NCBI RefSeq assembly: GCF_001591365.1
Contig: NZ_BCUT01000001.1
Location: forward strand, 2,108,001 to 2,172,000
Direction of reading: 5' to 3'
Origin: Variovorax paradoxus NBRC 15149
GTDB taxonomy: Bacteria; Pseudomonadota; Gammaproteobacteria; Burkholderiales; Burkholderiaceae_C
Length of the DNA: 64,000 nt
The notes beneath the pieces were generated by a model. The model saw only the letters and a list, made by a program, of their open reading frames with translations, ran no database searches and was not told where the DNA came from. Shown here in pieces: positions 27,180-36,171 of the stretch. Each line of letters starts with the position of its first letter. Position 1 is the stretch's first letter. The position numbers and the translations under genes are program-made.

Positions 27180-28865
27180 TCACATCTTGCTCGGCGCACT
27201 GACGCCGAGAATCGCGAGGCCATTGTGCAGCACCTGCGCGGTGGCTGCGACGAGCGCGAGCCGCGCCAGCTTGACCGGCTCGTCGTCGACCAGGATGCGC
27301 TCGGCGTCGTAGTAGCTGTGGTAGCTGGCCGCCAGTTCGCGCAGGTAGAAGGTGACGTCGTGCGGCGCGAAATCCTTGGCGGCGGCCGTGAGCATGGCCG
27401 GGTACTTGGCCAACAGCAGCATGAGCGCCTGCGCGGCCGGGCTTTCGAGCGGCGACAGGTCCACGTCCTTGAGCGCAGCCGCGTCGCCGCCCCAGCCCGC
27501 CAGCACCGAGCAGATGCGCGCGTGGGCGTACTGCACGTAATAAACCGGGTTGTCGTTGTTCTTGGCCACCGCGAGGTCGACGTCGAAGGTGTACTCGGTG
27601 TCGGGCTTGCGGCTCAGCAGGAAGAAGCGCACGGCGTCGGTGCTGGTCCACTCGATCAGGTCGCGCAAGGTGACGTAGCTGCCGGCGCGCTTGCTGATCT
27701 TGACCTCTTCGCCGCCCTTCATCACGCGCACCATGGTGTGCAGCACGTAGTCGGGGTAGCCCTCGGGAATGCCCACGCCCGCCGCCTGCAGGCCGGCGCG
27801 CACGCGCGCGATGGTGCCGTGGTGGTCGGTGCCCTGGATGTTGACCACCTTGTGGAAGCCGCGCTCCCACTTGGCGATGTGGTAGGCGACGTCGGGCACG
27901 AAGTACGTGTACGTGCCGTCCTGCTTCTTCATCACGCGGTCCTTGTCGTCGCCGTAGTCGGTCGACTTCAGCCACAGCGCGCCGTCCTGCTCGTAGGTCT
28001 TGCCGGCGGCCACGAGCTTGCGCACCGCCTCCTCGACGCGGCCGCTGGTGTAGAGGCTGGATTCGAGGTAGTAGTTGTCGAAGCGCACGCGGAAGGCCTG
28101 CAGGTCCAGGTCCTGTTCGCGGCGCAGGTAGGCCACGGCGAATTCGCGGATGGAGTCGAGGTCGTCGATGTTGCCGCTGGCGGTGTATTCCCGGTCGTCC
28201 GACTTGACGGTCTTCTTCGCCTTGAAGTCTTCGGCGATGTCGGCGATGTAGTCGCCGTTGTAGGCGGGCGCCTTTTCGCCGCTCGGCCATTCGGGGTCGC
28301 CGGGCTTGAAGCCGCGGGCGCGCAGCTGGGTGCTGTGGGCCAGCGTCTGGATCTGCACGCCGGCATCGTTGTAGTAGAACTCGCGCCAGACGGTGTCGCC
28401 CTGCGAGGCGCGCAGGTTGCAGATGGCGTCGCCGAGCGCGGCCTGGCGGCCGTGGCCGACGTGCAGCGGCCCGGTCGGGTTGGCCGAGACGAACTCGACC
28501 AGCACCTTTTCGCCGGTGGCGGGCTGCTGGCCGAAGGCGCCGCCCGCGGCCAGCACCTCGCGCACGATCTGCTGCTTGGCAGCCGTCTTGAGGCGGATGT
28601 TGAGAAAACCGGGGCCGGCGACCTCGATGGCTTCGACCCACTGGCCGAAAACCGGGGTGGCGAGCAGCGCGGCACTGAGCTCCTCGGCCAGTTCGCGCGG
28701 CTTGCGCCCGAGCGGCTTGGCGAGTTGCATGGCGGCCGTGCTGGCGAAATCGCCGTGGGCAGCCACCTTGGGCGACTCGAACGCGGCTTTGGAGCCAGCG
28801 CCGGGCGAGAGGGATTCGAGCGTGTTCGCGAGCGCCGCGAGCAGCTCCTGTTTGACCAATAGCAT
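27180..28865 (-). CDS. argS: Arginyl-tRNA synthetase
   Basis: ArgRS attaches arginine to its tRNA. The 561-residue protein shows the N-terminal Add-1 tRNA-recognition domain and the HIGH-type motif ([19 protein letters not shown]). The KMSKS loop appears as [11 protein letters not shown], and the C-terminal anticodon-binding domain ends in [16 protein letters not shown]. Length is standard. The start is ATG 28865, with the downstream SPOR gene only 7 bases after its stop. Confidence 0.98.
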   Translation of the reverse strand: MLLVKQELLAALANTLESLSPGAGSKAAFESPKVAAHGDFASTAAMQLAKPLGRKPRELAEELSAALLATPVFGQWVEAIEVAGPGFLNIRLKTAAKQQIVREVLAAGGAFGQQPATGEKVLVEFVSANPTGPLHVGHGRQAALGDAICNLRASQGDTVWREFYYNDAGVQIQTLAHSTQLRARGFKPGDPEWPSGEKAPAYNGDYIADIAEDFKAKKTVKSDDREYTASGNIDDLDSIREFAVAYLRREQDLDLQAFRVRFDNYYLESSLYTSGRVEEAVRKLVAAGKTYEQDGALWLKSTDYGDDKDRVMKKQDGTYTYFVPDVAYHIAKWERGFHKVVNIQGTDHHGTIARVRAGLQAAGVGIPEGYPDYVLHTMVRVMKGGEEVKISKRAGSYVTLRDLIEWTSTDAVRFFLLSRKPDTEYTFDVDLAVAKNNDNPVYYVQYAHARICSVLAGWGGDAAALKDVDLSPLESPAAQALMLLLAKYPAMLTAAAKDFAPHDVTFYLRELAASYHSYYDAERILVDDEPVKLARLALVAATAQVLHNGLAILGVSAPSKM

Positions 28866-28996
28866 CTGCGAATTTTACCGGGGGCAAACCCGGGGCGCCG
28901 TTGACCATCGTCATCCGATCGCTGGCTTGGGCCGTTAGAAGCCTCGGCCCCGGGGCGGGGCACCTGTCACAACCCACCTTGCAAGGACATATCACC

Positions 28997-29401
28997 ATGA
29001 AGAAGTTCCTTTCCCTGGTCGCCCTGGGCGCCTGTCTCTCCTTCGGCGCCGCACAGGCACAAGACAAGGCCCCGGCTGCCAAGGCTCCGGCGCCTGTCAC
29101 CGCACCTGCGGCCACGCCGGCCACCCCCGCGACCCCCGCCGCTCCTGCGGCGGCCACCCCCGCAGCGCCCGCCACCGCGGCAGCGCCCGCCGCGAGCTGC
29201 GAATCCAAGGCCATCGACAAGAACGGCAAGCCGCTGGCCGGCGCCGCCAAGGGCAGCTTCATCAAGAAGTGCGAAAAAGACACCAAGGCCGCCGCAGCAC
29301 CCGCTTGCGCAGCCAAGGCCGTCGACAAGAACGGCAAGCCGCTGGCCGGCGCCGCCAAGAACAGCTTCATGAAGAAGTGCGAAAAGGACGCCAAGGCCTG
29401 A
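28997..29401 (+). CDS. Secreted protein with two PsiF-like repeats
   Basis: The 134-residue protein has a signal peptide (MKKFLSLVALGACLSFGAAQ, then AQ). An Ala-Pro-Thr-rich linker spans about 25-65, followed by two near-identical repeats of about 29 residues containing KNGKPLAGAAKGSFIKKCEK and KNGKPLAGAAKNSFMKKCEK. Each repeat has two Cys. The repeats match the PsiF family (phosphate-starvation-inducible, function unknown). It stands alone with its own terminator at 29433. Confidence 0.85.
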   Translation: MKKFLSLVALGACLSFGAAQAQDKAPAAKAPAPVTAPAATPATPATPAAPAAATPAAPATAAAPAASCESKAIDKNGKPLAGAAKGSFIKKCEKDTKAAAAPACAAKAVDKNGKPLAGAAKNSFMKKCEKDAKA

Positions 29402-29432
29402 AGCCGCACCGCGCTCCAGCCTGCGCAAACAG

Positions 29433-29456
29433 GGCCCGCCGCGTGCGGGCCTTTTT
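29433..29456 (+). terminator. Rho-independent terminator after the PsiF-like gene
   Basis: A 7-bp stem GGCCCGC/GCGGGCC with a 5-base loop is followed directly by TTTTT at 29452-29456. It starts 31 bases after the stop codon and closes the single-gene unit. The convergent membrane-protein gene ends a few bases later. Confidence 0.88.
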
Positions 29457-29461
29457 CATGG

Positions 29462-31507
29462 CTACTTCAGCACGCTCAGCAGGTTGTTGAAATCGTCGGT
29501 CCAGGGGCGGACACCGGCGCGCAGCACGATCGGCGAGGCCGCGGCGCGCACCGGCTCGCGTGCCAGCACGGCGGGATCGCGCGCCACCAGCACCCAGTCG
29601 GTCGGGCTGAGCCACCGCGAGGCTTCGGCGTCGTCGCTCACGAGCACGGCATGCAGGCCCTTCAGCTCGGCGATCCGCGCGACCACGGGCGCGAGCTCGA
29701 GGAAACGGTTGGTCACATGGAAGGCCACGATGCCATCCGGCTTCATGTGCCGCAGGTAGACATCCATGGCCTGCGCTGTGAGCAGGTGGGCCGGCACCGC
29801 ATCGCCCGAGAAGGCATCCACCGCAAGCAGGTCGAAGCCCTGCGGCGGCTCGCGCTCCAGCGCCAGCCGCGCATCGCCGAGCACGCGCTCGATGCGCGCG
29901 GGGCTGTCGCGCAGGAAGCTGAATTCGCTGTCCGCGAGCTCGAACACCTGCGGATTGATCTCGTAGATGCGGTAGGCGTCGCCGCTGCGGCCGTAGCTCG
30001 CGAGTGTGCCGGCGCCCAGGCCGATCAGCCCCACGCGGCGCGGCCCGGCCGGTGCGGCAGCCATCGCGCGGCCGATGCCGGAGGTGGCGCCGTAATAGGT
30101 GGTGGGCTCGCGCCGGCGGGCCGGGTCCAGGAACTGCTCGCCGTGCTTGATGGAGCCGTGCGACAGCACCCGCACGCTGTCCGACGGGTGGAGGCGCCGC
30201 ATGTCGAAGGTGATCAGCGCGCCATGGAAATTGCGCAGCAGGTGGCGCGCGTCCGACCTGTCGCTCGCGATCTGCGCCATCAGGAAGTATGCGCAGCCGG
30301 CCGCCAATGCCACGCTCATGGCCCGCAGCCAGTTCCGGCGGCGCAGGACGGCCGCCGCCGCGAGCGCCGTCAGCACCAGGCCGATGCCCAGCTCGTAGTA
30401 GGCCGGCAGCACATGCGGCGCCACCAACCCGACCGTGGCGCCGCCCAGCGCGCCGCCGAGCGCGAGCATCAGGTAGAAGCGCGTGAGATAGCGCGGCGCC
30501 GGCCGCAGCCTGGCGGTTTCGCCGTGAAGGAACATGCACAGCACGAACAGGCCACCGACATAGATCGGCAGCCCCGTGCGCACGTCCGAGCCGATGTGGT
30601 GCTGCAGCCCGAAGGCGCACAGCAGCAGCACGCCCGCCGCCAGCGGCAGGAAGACGCCGCGCCGGTACCAGCGGTCGCTCTCGAAGCACAGCACGAAGGT
30701 GAACAGGTACAGCGACAGCGGCACGATCCAGAGAAAGGGAACCGCCGCGACGTTCTGGGTGATGTGGTTGGTCACGGCCAGCAACAGCCACGACGCCAGC
30801 GCCGGCAGCACGAGCCAGAGCAGGCCGTCGGACCAGCGCGGCGGTTTTTCGCTATCGGCGGCGGCCGCGGCCTGGCCGGGCGCCGCGGCAACCGGCACAG
30901 CCGCCGGCCAGCGGTACGCCACCAGCAATGTCGTGCCGGCGCACAGCAGCGCGAACAGGCCATAGCCCCACGACCAGCCGAGCGCCTGCTGCAGCAGCGA
31001 GCTGCGCGGCTCGATCAGCACCGGGTAGCTCAGCAGCGACAGCAGCGACGCCAGGTTGGAGAGCGAGAAGTAGCGGTACACCCGCGCGCTCCAGGGCGTG
31101 CGCGCCACCCACGACTGCACCAGCGGCCCGGTGGTCGACAGAAGAAAGTACGGAAGGCCGATGGTCGCGAGCAGCAGCCCCAGGATCAGCCACGCCGGGT
31201 CTTCGGCGCCGGTGGGCTTCCAGCGCGCGGCCACCACCAGCGGAAGGAAGGCCAGGCTCGCCAGCAGCAGCCCCACGTGCAGCGCCGCCTGCGCGCGCAC
31301 GCGAAGGCGGCGCGTGACCCAGTCGGAGTACGCATAGCCCGCGAGCAGCACGGCCTGGAAGAACACCATGCAGGTCGACCAGACGGCGGCCGAGCCGCCG
31401 AACCAGGGCAGGATCTGCTTGGCGATCAGCGGCTGCACCAGGAACAGCAGGAACGCGCTGCTGAAGATGGTGCCGGCAAACAGGAGCTGGATGCCGGCGC
31501 GTTCCAT
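29462..31507 (-). CDS. Fused MFS/spermidine-synthase-like membrane protein
   Basis: The 681-residue protein has an N-terminal part with many helices (about residues 1-420). The C-terminal Rossmann domain is like that of spermidine synthases: RRVGLIGLGAGTLASYG (cofactor loop), YEINPQVFELA (acidic residue), ERVLGDARLAL and DAFSGDAVPAHLLT. This family is widespread and unproven in polyamine synthesis; methyl- or aminopropyl-transfer coupled to transport has been suggested. It lies 6 bases from the DUF2214 gene in the same direction, implying one transcript. Confidence 0.87.
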   Translation of the reverse strand: MERAGIQLLFAGTIFSSAFLLFLVQPLIAKQILPWFGGSAAVWSTCMVFFQAVLLAGYAYSDWVTRRLRVRAQAALHVGLLLASLAFLPLVVAARWKPTGAEDPAWLILGLLLATIGLPYFLLSTTGPLVQSWVARTPWSARVYRYFSLSNLASLLSLLSYPVLIEPRSSLLQQALGWSWGYGLFALLCAGTTLLVAYRWPAAVPVAAAPGQAAAAADSEKPPRWSDGLLWLVLPALASWLLLAVTNHITQNVAAVPFLWIVPLSLYLFTFVLCFESDRWYRRGVFLPLAAGVLLLCAFGLQHHIGSDVRTGLPIYVGGLFVLCMFLHGETARLRPAPRYLTRFYLMLALGGALGGATVGLVAPHVLPAYYELGIGLVLTALAAAAVLRRRNWLRAMSVALAAGCAYFLMAQIASDRSDARHLLRNFHGALITFDMRRLHPSDSVRVLSHGSIKHGEQFLDPARRREPTTYYGATSGIGRAMAAAPAGPRRVGLIGLGAGTLASYGRSGDAYRIYEINPQVFELADSEFSFLRDSPARIERVLGDARLALEREPPQGFDLLAVDAFSGDAVPAHLLTAQAMDVYLRHMKPDGIVAFHVTNRFLELAPVVARIAELKGLHAVLVSDDAEASRWLSPTDWVLVARDPAVLAREPVRAAASPIVLRAGVRPWTDDFNNLLSVLK

Positions 31508-31513
31508 GCGCGC

Positions 31514-31966
31514 CTACTTGCCGAAGCCGCGCGCGAGGAACACGGCGACCAGCGGGATCAGCGCGATCAGGTGGGCCTGCACCATCACCAGCCGGCGCGT
31601 CTTGCGGATGTCGGCCTCGGCCGGCAGCGTGCCGTTGGCGCGCAGCGCCTTGCGCCAGCGGAAGTAGGTGAGCGTCGGAAAGATCGAGAGCACGCCGACG
31701 ATGATGAACAAGCCGAGCTTCACATGCAACAGCGGGTTGGTCCAATACCACGCCGTGCCCTTCACGCCCCACACCGTGCGCGCGATGCCGGTGGCGAGCA
31801 CCGCGATGGCGGCCATGCCGTAGACCATGTCGACCTTGGCGAGCCGCTCCACCACCGCGGCATTGAGCCACTGCACGCGGCACAGCGCCGCTTCGCTGGA
31901 GATGAACACGACCATCGTGAGGATGGCCAGCAGATGCAGGTAGGCGAGGATGGCTTCGAGGGTCAT
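31514..31966 (-). CDS. DUF2214 membrane protein
   Basis: The 150-residue protein has four helices and matches DUF2214: AILAYLHLLAILTMVVFISS at the start, VWGVKGTAWYWTNPLLHVKL in the middle and ARGFGK at the end. Function is unknown. It is the first gene of a two-gene unit with the spermidine-synthase-like protein, 61 bases downstream of the LysR stop and on the same strand. Confidence 0.85.
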   Translation of the reverse strand: MTLEAILAYLHLLAILTMVVFISSEAALCRVQWLNAAVVERLAKVDMVYGMAAIAVLATGIARTVWGVKGTAWYWTNPLLHVKLGLFIIVGVLSIFPTLTYFRWRKALRANGTLPAEADIRKTRRLVMVQAHLIALIPLVAVFLARGFGK

Positions 31967-32027
31967 CGATGGCTTTCTTCTTCAATGAGTTGCAAATGCT
32001 TGCAGATTGTGCCGCCGCTCGCGCGCT

Positions 32028-32972
32028 TTATGCCCTGCCGCCCCAGAATTCGGGCCGTCCGTACTGCTCCTTGAGGAAATCAAGCCACAGCCGCACCCGC
32101 AGCGGCAGGTGCTTGGTGCCCGCGAAGACCGCGTAGATGCCGTTGGGCGGCGCGGCGAATTCATCCAGCAGCGGCACCAGCAGGCCGGCATCGATCTCGG
32201 CCTCCACTTCCCAGGTGCTGCGCCACGCGATGCCGTGGCCGGCCAGGCACCAGTCGTGCAGCACCTGGCCGTCGGAGCAATCGAGCGGGCCTTCGGGCCG
32301 CAGGTAGATCAGCTCTTCGCCGCCCTCCTCGCCGGCAGCCGCCGGGGCGCGCGGAACGCGGAATGCCCAGCCGCGCGTTTGCGAAGCGTCGCTCGACAGC
32401 GTGAGGCAGGCAAAGCGCGACAGCTCGTTCGGATGCCGCGGCATGCCGTGGCGGCGCACGAACTCCGGCGTGGCGACGCAGCGGCGGCGGTTGTCGGCCA
32501 GCCGCACGCTGACCAAGGACGAGTCGGGCATGTCGCCCACGCGCACCGCGCAGTCGAAGCTCTCGCCGCGCACGTCGACCACGCGGTCGCTCAGGTTCAG
32601 CGAGATCGTGACCTCCGGGTGCAGCGCATGGAAGCGCGGCACCAGCGGCGCCACGTGGCGGCGACCGAAGCCGGCCGGCGCCGTCACGCGCAGGTGGCCG
32701 CTGGCCTTGACGCCGCCGGCGCTCACGCTGGCCTCGGCATTGGCGAATTCGGTCAGCAGGCGCTGGCAGTCCTCGAGAAAGGCGCTGCCTTCGTGCGTGA
32801 GCGTGATGCGCCGCGTGGTGCGCACCAGCAGCTTGACGCCCAGCCGCGCCTCGAGCGCGTCGAGACGCCGCCCCATGATCGCAGGCGCCACGCCCTCGGC
32901 CTTGGCCGCGGCCGTGAGACCGCCGCGGGTCGCCACCGAGACGAAGGATTCGAGTTGCTTCAGGCGGTCCAT
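32028..32972 (-). CDS. LysR-family transcriptional regulator
   Basis: The 314-residue protein has the usual LysR layout. The helix-turn-helix lies at about residues 3-60 (LESFVSVATRGGLTAAAKAE, MGRRLDALEARLGVKLLVRTT), and the co-inducer domain starts at about 90 (GHLRVTAPAGFGRRHVAPLV). The GHLRVTAP linker marks the subgroup of small aromatic/multidrug regulators. The neighbouring promoters belong to DUF2214 downstream and the SMP-30 operon upstream on the same strand; the target is not obvious. It is separated from the SMP-30 gene by 54 bases. Confidence 0.93.
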   Translation of the reverse strand: MDRLKQLESFVSVATRGGLTAAAKAEGVAPAIMGRRLDALEARLGVKLLVRTTRRITLTHEGSAFLEDCQRLLTEFANAEASVSAGGVKASGHLRVTAPAGFGRRHVAPLVPRFHALHPEVTISLNLSDRVVDVRGESFDCAVRVGDMPDSSLVSVRLADNRRRCVATPEFVRRHGMPRHPNELSRFACLTLSSDASQTRGWAFRVPRAPAAAGEEGGEELIYLRPEGPLDCSDGQVLHDWCLAGHGIAWRSTWEVEAEIDAGLLVPLLDEFAAPPNGIYAVFAGTKHLPLRVRLWLDFLKEQYGRPEFWGGRA

Positions 32973-33026
32973 GGCGGCGGAACTATAGCCCGCGGCGCCG
33001 CGGGCCTGGGCCGGCGCCCGCCGCGG

Positions 33027-33971
33027 CTATTTCTGGGCCCGCGAGTACATGGAGTGCGAATAGAGCGGCGCTCCGCCCACCGGCAGCTCGGCTTCCAGCA
33101 CGCTGCCGGTGGCCGAATCGGTGAGCACCAGCTGCCGCGTGCCCGGCCGGAAGGCAAGGTTGGTCACGGTCTGGCCGGCCGGGCTGCGGACCATGTGCGT
33201 GACCTCCCCGCGCGCATTGAGCACGAAGGCGCCGCCCAGGCTGGCATGGGCAACGACCAGCCCGCCATCGGCCGTGAGCGCAAGCCCGTCGGGGCCGCTG
33301 GTTCCGAAGAAGGTCTGCAGCGCGCCGACCTTGGAGAGGCTGCCGTCGGGCAGCAGCGGCGCGCGCCAGACCTGGTTGCCGCGGGTGACGGCCACGAACA
33401 GCACCTTGCCGTCGCCGCTGGTTGCCACGCCGTTGGGGCTGGGCGCGTTGGCCAGCAGCAGGTCGAGGCGGCCATCGGCATTCCACCGGTAGACGCGGCC
33501 GGTGGGATCGTGCAGTCCGGTCTGGCCCTGGTCGGTGAAATAGAGCCGTCCTTCCAGGTCGAAGACGAGGTCGTTCACGCCCTTGAAGGATTCGCTGTTG
33601 CGATGGCCGAGCACCGTCTCGACCGCGCCGCCGGCCGCATCGAGCCGCAGGATGCCGCGCCGGTAGTCGGCGATCCACAGGCTGCCGTCGGCATGGACCG
33701 CCAGGCCGTTGGGCCAGCCGTCGTAGGCCGCCACGAGCTGCCATTCGAGCGATGCCGCAGCGATCCTGAAGATGCGGCCGTAGGGAATGTCGGTGACGTA
33801 CAGGTTCCCGGCCCGGTCGAACGCGGGGCCTTCCAGGAAGCTGTCCATCACGTGGCCCGGTTTGTTGGCGTCGACCCAGTCGGTGCGGCGCGGCGCGCGA
33901 AACGCATCGGGCAGGCGCGTGAGCACGCGCGCTTCGATGATCTCGGGCGGCTGGAAGCTCAGGTTCCACAT
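33027..33971 (-). CDS. SMP-30/gluconolactonase-family lactone hydrolase
   Basis: The 314-residue six-bladed propeller protein shows GPAFDRAGNLYVTDIPYGRI, GWPNGLAVHADGSLWIADYR, NDLVFDLEGRLYFTDQGQTG, PSPNGVATSGDGKVLFVAVT and GPDGLALTADGGLVVAHASL. These are the metal-binding blade loops of gluconolactonase/SMP-30 proteins. Such enzymes open sugar-acid or other lactones. It is the last gene of a four-gene operon with a Bug receptor, CoA transferase and lyase, so a lactone of a branched dicarboxylic acid is a plausible substrate (inference). Confidence 0.9.
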   Translation of the reverse strand: MWNLSFQPPEIIEARVLTRLPDAFRAPRRTDWVDANKPGHVMDSFLEGPAFDRAGNLYVTDIPYGRIFRIAAASLEWQLVAAYDGWPNGLAVHADGSLWIADYRRGILRLDAAGGAVETVLGHRNSESFKGVNDLVFDLEGRLYFTDQGQTGLHDPTGRVYRWNADGRLDLLLANAPSPNGVATSGDGKVLFVAVTRGNQVWRAPLLPDGSLSKVGALQTFFGTSGPDGLALTADGGLVVAHASLGGAFVLNARGEVTHMVRSPAGQTVTNLAFRPGTRQLVLTDSATGSVLEAELPVGGAPLYSHSMYSRAQK

Positions 33972-33993
33972 GGCTGCATGGTCTCCGGTGGGG

Positions 33994-34977
33994 TCAGTCG
34001 GGCTGCACGCCCGCGGCCTTGATCACCTGGCCCCAGGCCTGGGTCTGGCCGTGAACGAACTTGCCGAAATCGGCCGGGGACAGGCCGCCCGGGCTGGCGC
34101 CCTGCTCCGCAAAGCGCTTCGCGAGGTCCGGCGATGCCAGCGCCTTCTTCACCTCGGCCTGCAGCTTGTCGATGATCGGCTGCGGCGTGCCCTTGGGCGC
34201 CGCGATGCCGAACCAGTTGGTGGCGGTGAAGTCCTTCAGGCCGGCTTCGGTGCTGGTGGGCGCCTCGGGCAAGGCGGCAAGGCGCTGCGGCGAGGTCACG
34301 AGCAGCGCGCGCACCTTGCCGCCCTTGACCTGCGGGATGGCCGTGGGCGCGGCGGTGACCAGCACGTCGACCTGCCCCGACACCACGCCCAGCATCGCTT
34401 CGCCCGCGCCCTTGTAGGGCACGTGGGTCAGCGCGAGCTTGCCGTTCTGCTTGAGCAGCTCGCCGCCCAGGTGGGTGGAGCTGCCCACGCCGCCCGAGCC
34501 GAAGGTCAGCTTGCCGGGGTTCTTGCGGGCCTCGTCGATCAGCGCCGCCACGCTCTTGTAGGGCGAGTCCGCGCCCACCACCACCACGAGCGGCGCATCG
34601 ACGATGGTCGTCACCGGCACCAGGTCGGCGGGCTCCCAGGGCAGCTTCCTGAAGAGGTGCGGCAGCATTGCGTAGGTGGTGTCGTTGACCAGGAAGGTGC
34701 CGCCGTCCGGCGCGGACTTGGCCACCAGGCTGGAGCCGATCGTGCCGCTCGCGCCGGCCTTGTTCTCCACGTAGAACGAGGCGCCGGTCTGCTCGCTGAG
34801 CTTCTGCGCGATCTGGCGCGCAGCGTAGTCGGTGGTGCCGCCGGGCGCGTACGGGACCACCAGGCGCACCGGCTTGCTCGGCCACGCGGTGTCTGCGGCC
34901 AGGGCGGAAAGGCCCGCCGTAGCTCCGGCGCAAAGAAACAGCAAAGCGGGCAAGGCGCGCCGCGGGATGAAAGCCAT
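33994..34977 (-). CDS. Bug-family tripartite tricarboxylate transporter receptor
   Basis: The 327-residue periplasmic solute-binding protein has a signal sequence (RRALPALLFLCAGATAGL). Typical Bug segments are PSKPVRLVVPYAPGGTTDYA, IAQKLSEQTGASFYVENKAG, GTIGSSLVAKSAPDGGTFLV and FGSGGVGSSTHLGGELLKQN. Bug receptors capture organic acids such as citrate-like dicarboxylates and pass them to a TctAB permease, which is not encoded here. It lies in an operon with a CoA transferase and lyase, which points to uptake of their substrate acid. Confidence 0.95.
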   Translation of the reverse strand: MAFIPRRALPALLFLCAGATAGLSALAADTAWPSKPVRLVVPYAPGGTTDYAARQIAQKLSEQTGASFYVENKAGASGTIGSSLVAKSAPDGGTFLVNDTTYAMLPHLFRKLPWEPADLVPVTTIVDAPLVVVVGADSPYKSVAALIDEARKNPGKLTFGSGGVGSSTHLGGELLKQNGKLALTHVPYKGAGEAMLGVVSGQVDVLVTAAPTAIPQVKGGKVRALLVTSPQRLAALPEAPTSTEAGLKDFTATNWFGIAAPKGTPQPIIDKLQAEVKKALASPDLAKRFAEQGASPGGLSPADFGKFVHGQTQAWGQVIKAAGVQPD

Positions 34978-34980
34978 GGC

Positions 34981-36171
34981 TCAGTCTCCAAGGATGATGT
35001 TGCGTGTCTTGAGGGCGGCGATTTCTTCGTCGCCATAGCCCACTTCCTTCAGCAGCTCGCCCGTGTGCTCGCCGACGCGCGGCGGCTGCAGGCGGATGCC
35101 GGGGCGCTCGCCGTCGAGCGTGAAGGGCATCAGCGGCACCTTGGCCATGTGGCCGTCGTTCATGCGCACGGGCGCGAGGCCGCCGGTGGCGTTGAGGTGC
35201 GGATCGTCGAACAGCTGCTGCGGCTTGGTGATGGGCGCGAAGGGCAGCTCGTTCTGCTCAAACAGCGCGCTGAGTTCGGCGGCGCTGTAGCCGGCCAAGT
35301 GCGAGCGCAGGATCGGCATCATCCAGTCGCGCGCGAGCACGCGGTCGTTGTTGGTCTTCAAGCGCGGGTCGGCCAGCATTTCTTCCAGGCCGAAGGCCCT
35401 GCAGAAGATGGCCCACTGCTTGTCGCTCACGGCCGCCAGGAAGATCTGCTCGCCGTCCTTCACGGTGAACACGTCGTACACGGCCCAGGCCGAGATGCGG
35501 CTGGGCATCGGGTCGGCGGCCTTGCCGGTGGCGGCGAACTGCATCATGTGCTGCGCGACCAGGAACACGTTGTTCTCGAACAGCGCGGACTGCACCTCGC
35601 AGCCCTTGCCGGTGAGCTCGCGCTGGCGCAGCGCGGCCATCGCGCCGATGGCGCCGAACATGCCGCCCATGATGTCGTTCACGCTGGTGCCCGCGCGCAG
35701 CGGGTCGCCCGCGCGGCCGGTCATGTAGGCGAGGCCGCCCATCATCTGCACCACTTCGTCCAGAGCCGTGCGATGGTCATAGGGGCCGGGCAGGAAGCCC
35801 TTGTGGCTCACGTAGATGAGGCGCGGGTTGAGCTGCTTCAGGCTGTCGTAGTCCAGGCCCAGCTTCTTCATGGTGCCGGGCTTGAAGTTCTCGCTCACGA
35901 TGTCGGCCGTGGCGACGAGGCGCAGCGCGGCCTCCACGCCCTCCCGTGTCTTGAGGTCGAGCGCGATGCTCTTCTTGTTGCGGTTGAAGGTCGGGAAGAA
36001 GCCCGAGCCCGAGCCGAGCAGGCGGCGCGTGCTGTCGCCCTCGATGGGCTCGACCTTGATGACCTCGGCGCCGAGGTCGGCCAGCAGCAGGCCGCAGGTC
36101 GGGCCCATCACCATGTGGGTGAACTCGACGACGCGGACGTCGGCGTACGGCAGGGGTTGGGATTCAGGCAT
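34981..36171 (-). CDS. CaiB/BaiF-type CoA transferase
   Basis: The 396-residue family III CoA transferase has VRVVEFTHMVMGPTCGLLLA and LGAEVIKVEPIEGDSTR at the start and FNRNKKSIALDLKT further on. The catalytic Asp is probably in the GTSVNDIMGGMFGAIGA region. It would transfer CoA from a donor such as succinyl-CoA to the acid taken up by the neighbouring receptor. ATG 36171 was chosen because homology begins right after it. The start overlaps the lyase gene's stop by 8 bases, supporting a shared mRNA. Confidence 0.94.
   Translation of the reverse strand: MPESQPLPYADVRVVEFTHMVMGPTCGLLLADLGAEVIKVEPIEGDSTRRLLGSGSGFFPTFNRNKKSIALDLKTREGVEAALRLVATADIVSENFKPGTMKKLGLDYDSLKQLNPRLIYVSHKGFLPGPYDHRTALDEVVQMMGGLAYMTGRAGDPLRAGTSVNDIMGGMFGAIGAMAALRQRELTGKGCEVQSALFENNVFLVAQHMMQFAATGKAADPMPSRISAWAVYDVFTVKDGEQIFLAAVSDKQWAIFCRAFGLEEMLADPRLKTNNDRVLARDWMMPILRSHLAGYSAAELSALFEQNELPFAPITKPQQLFDDPHLNATGGLAPVRMNDGHMAKVPLMPFTLDGERPGIRLQPPRVGEHTGELLKEVGYGDEEIAALKTRNIILGD

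Noticed and set aside
27175..29409. A long minus-strand frame across argS and the PsiF-like gene
   Set aside because: It is out of phase with argS, which has all its motifs; the alternative frame is a shadow rich in Arg and Ala.
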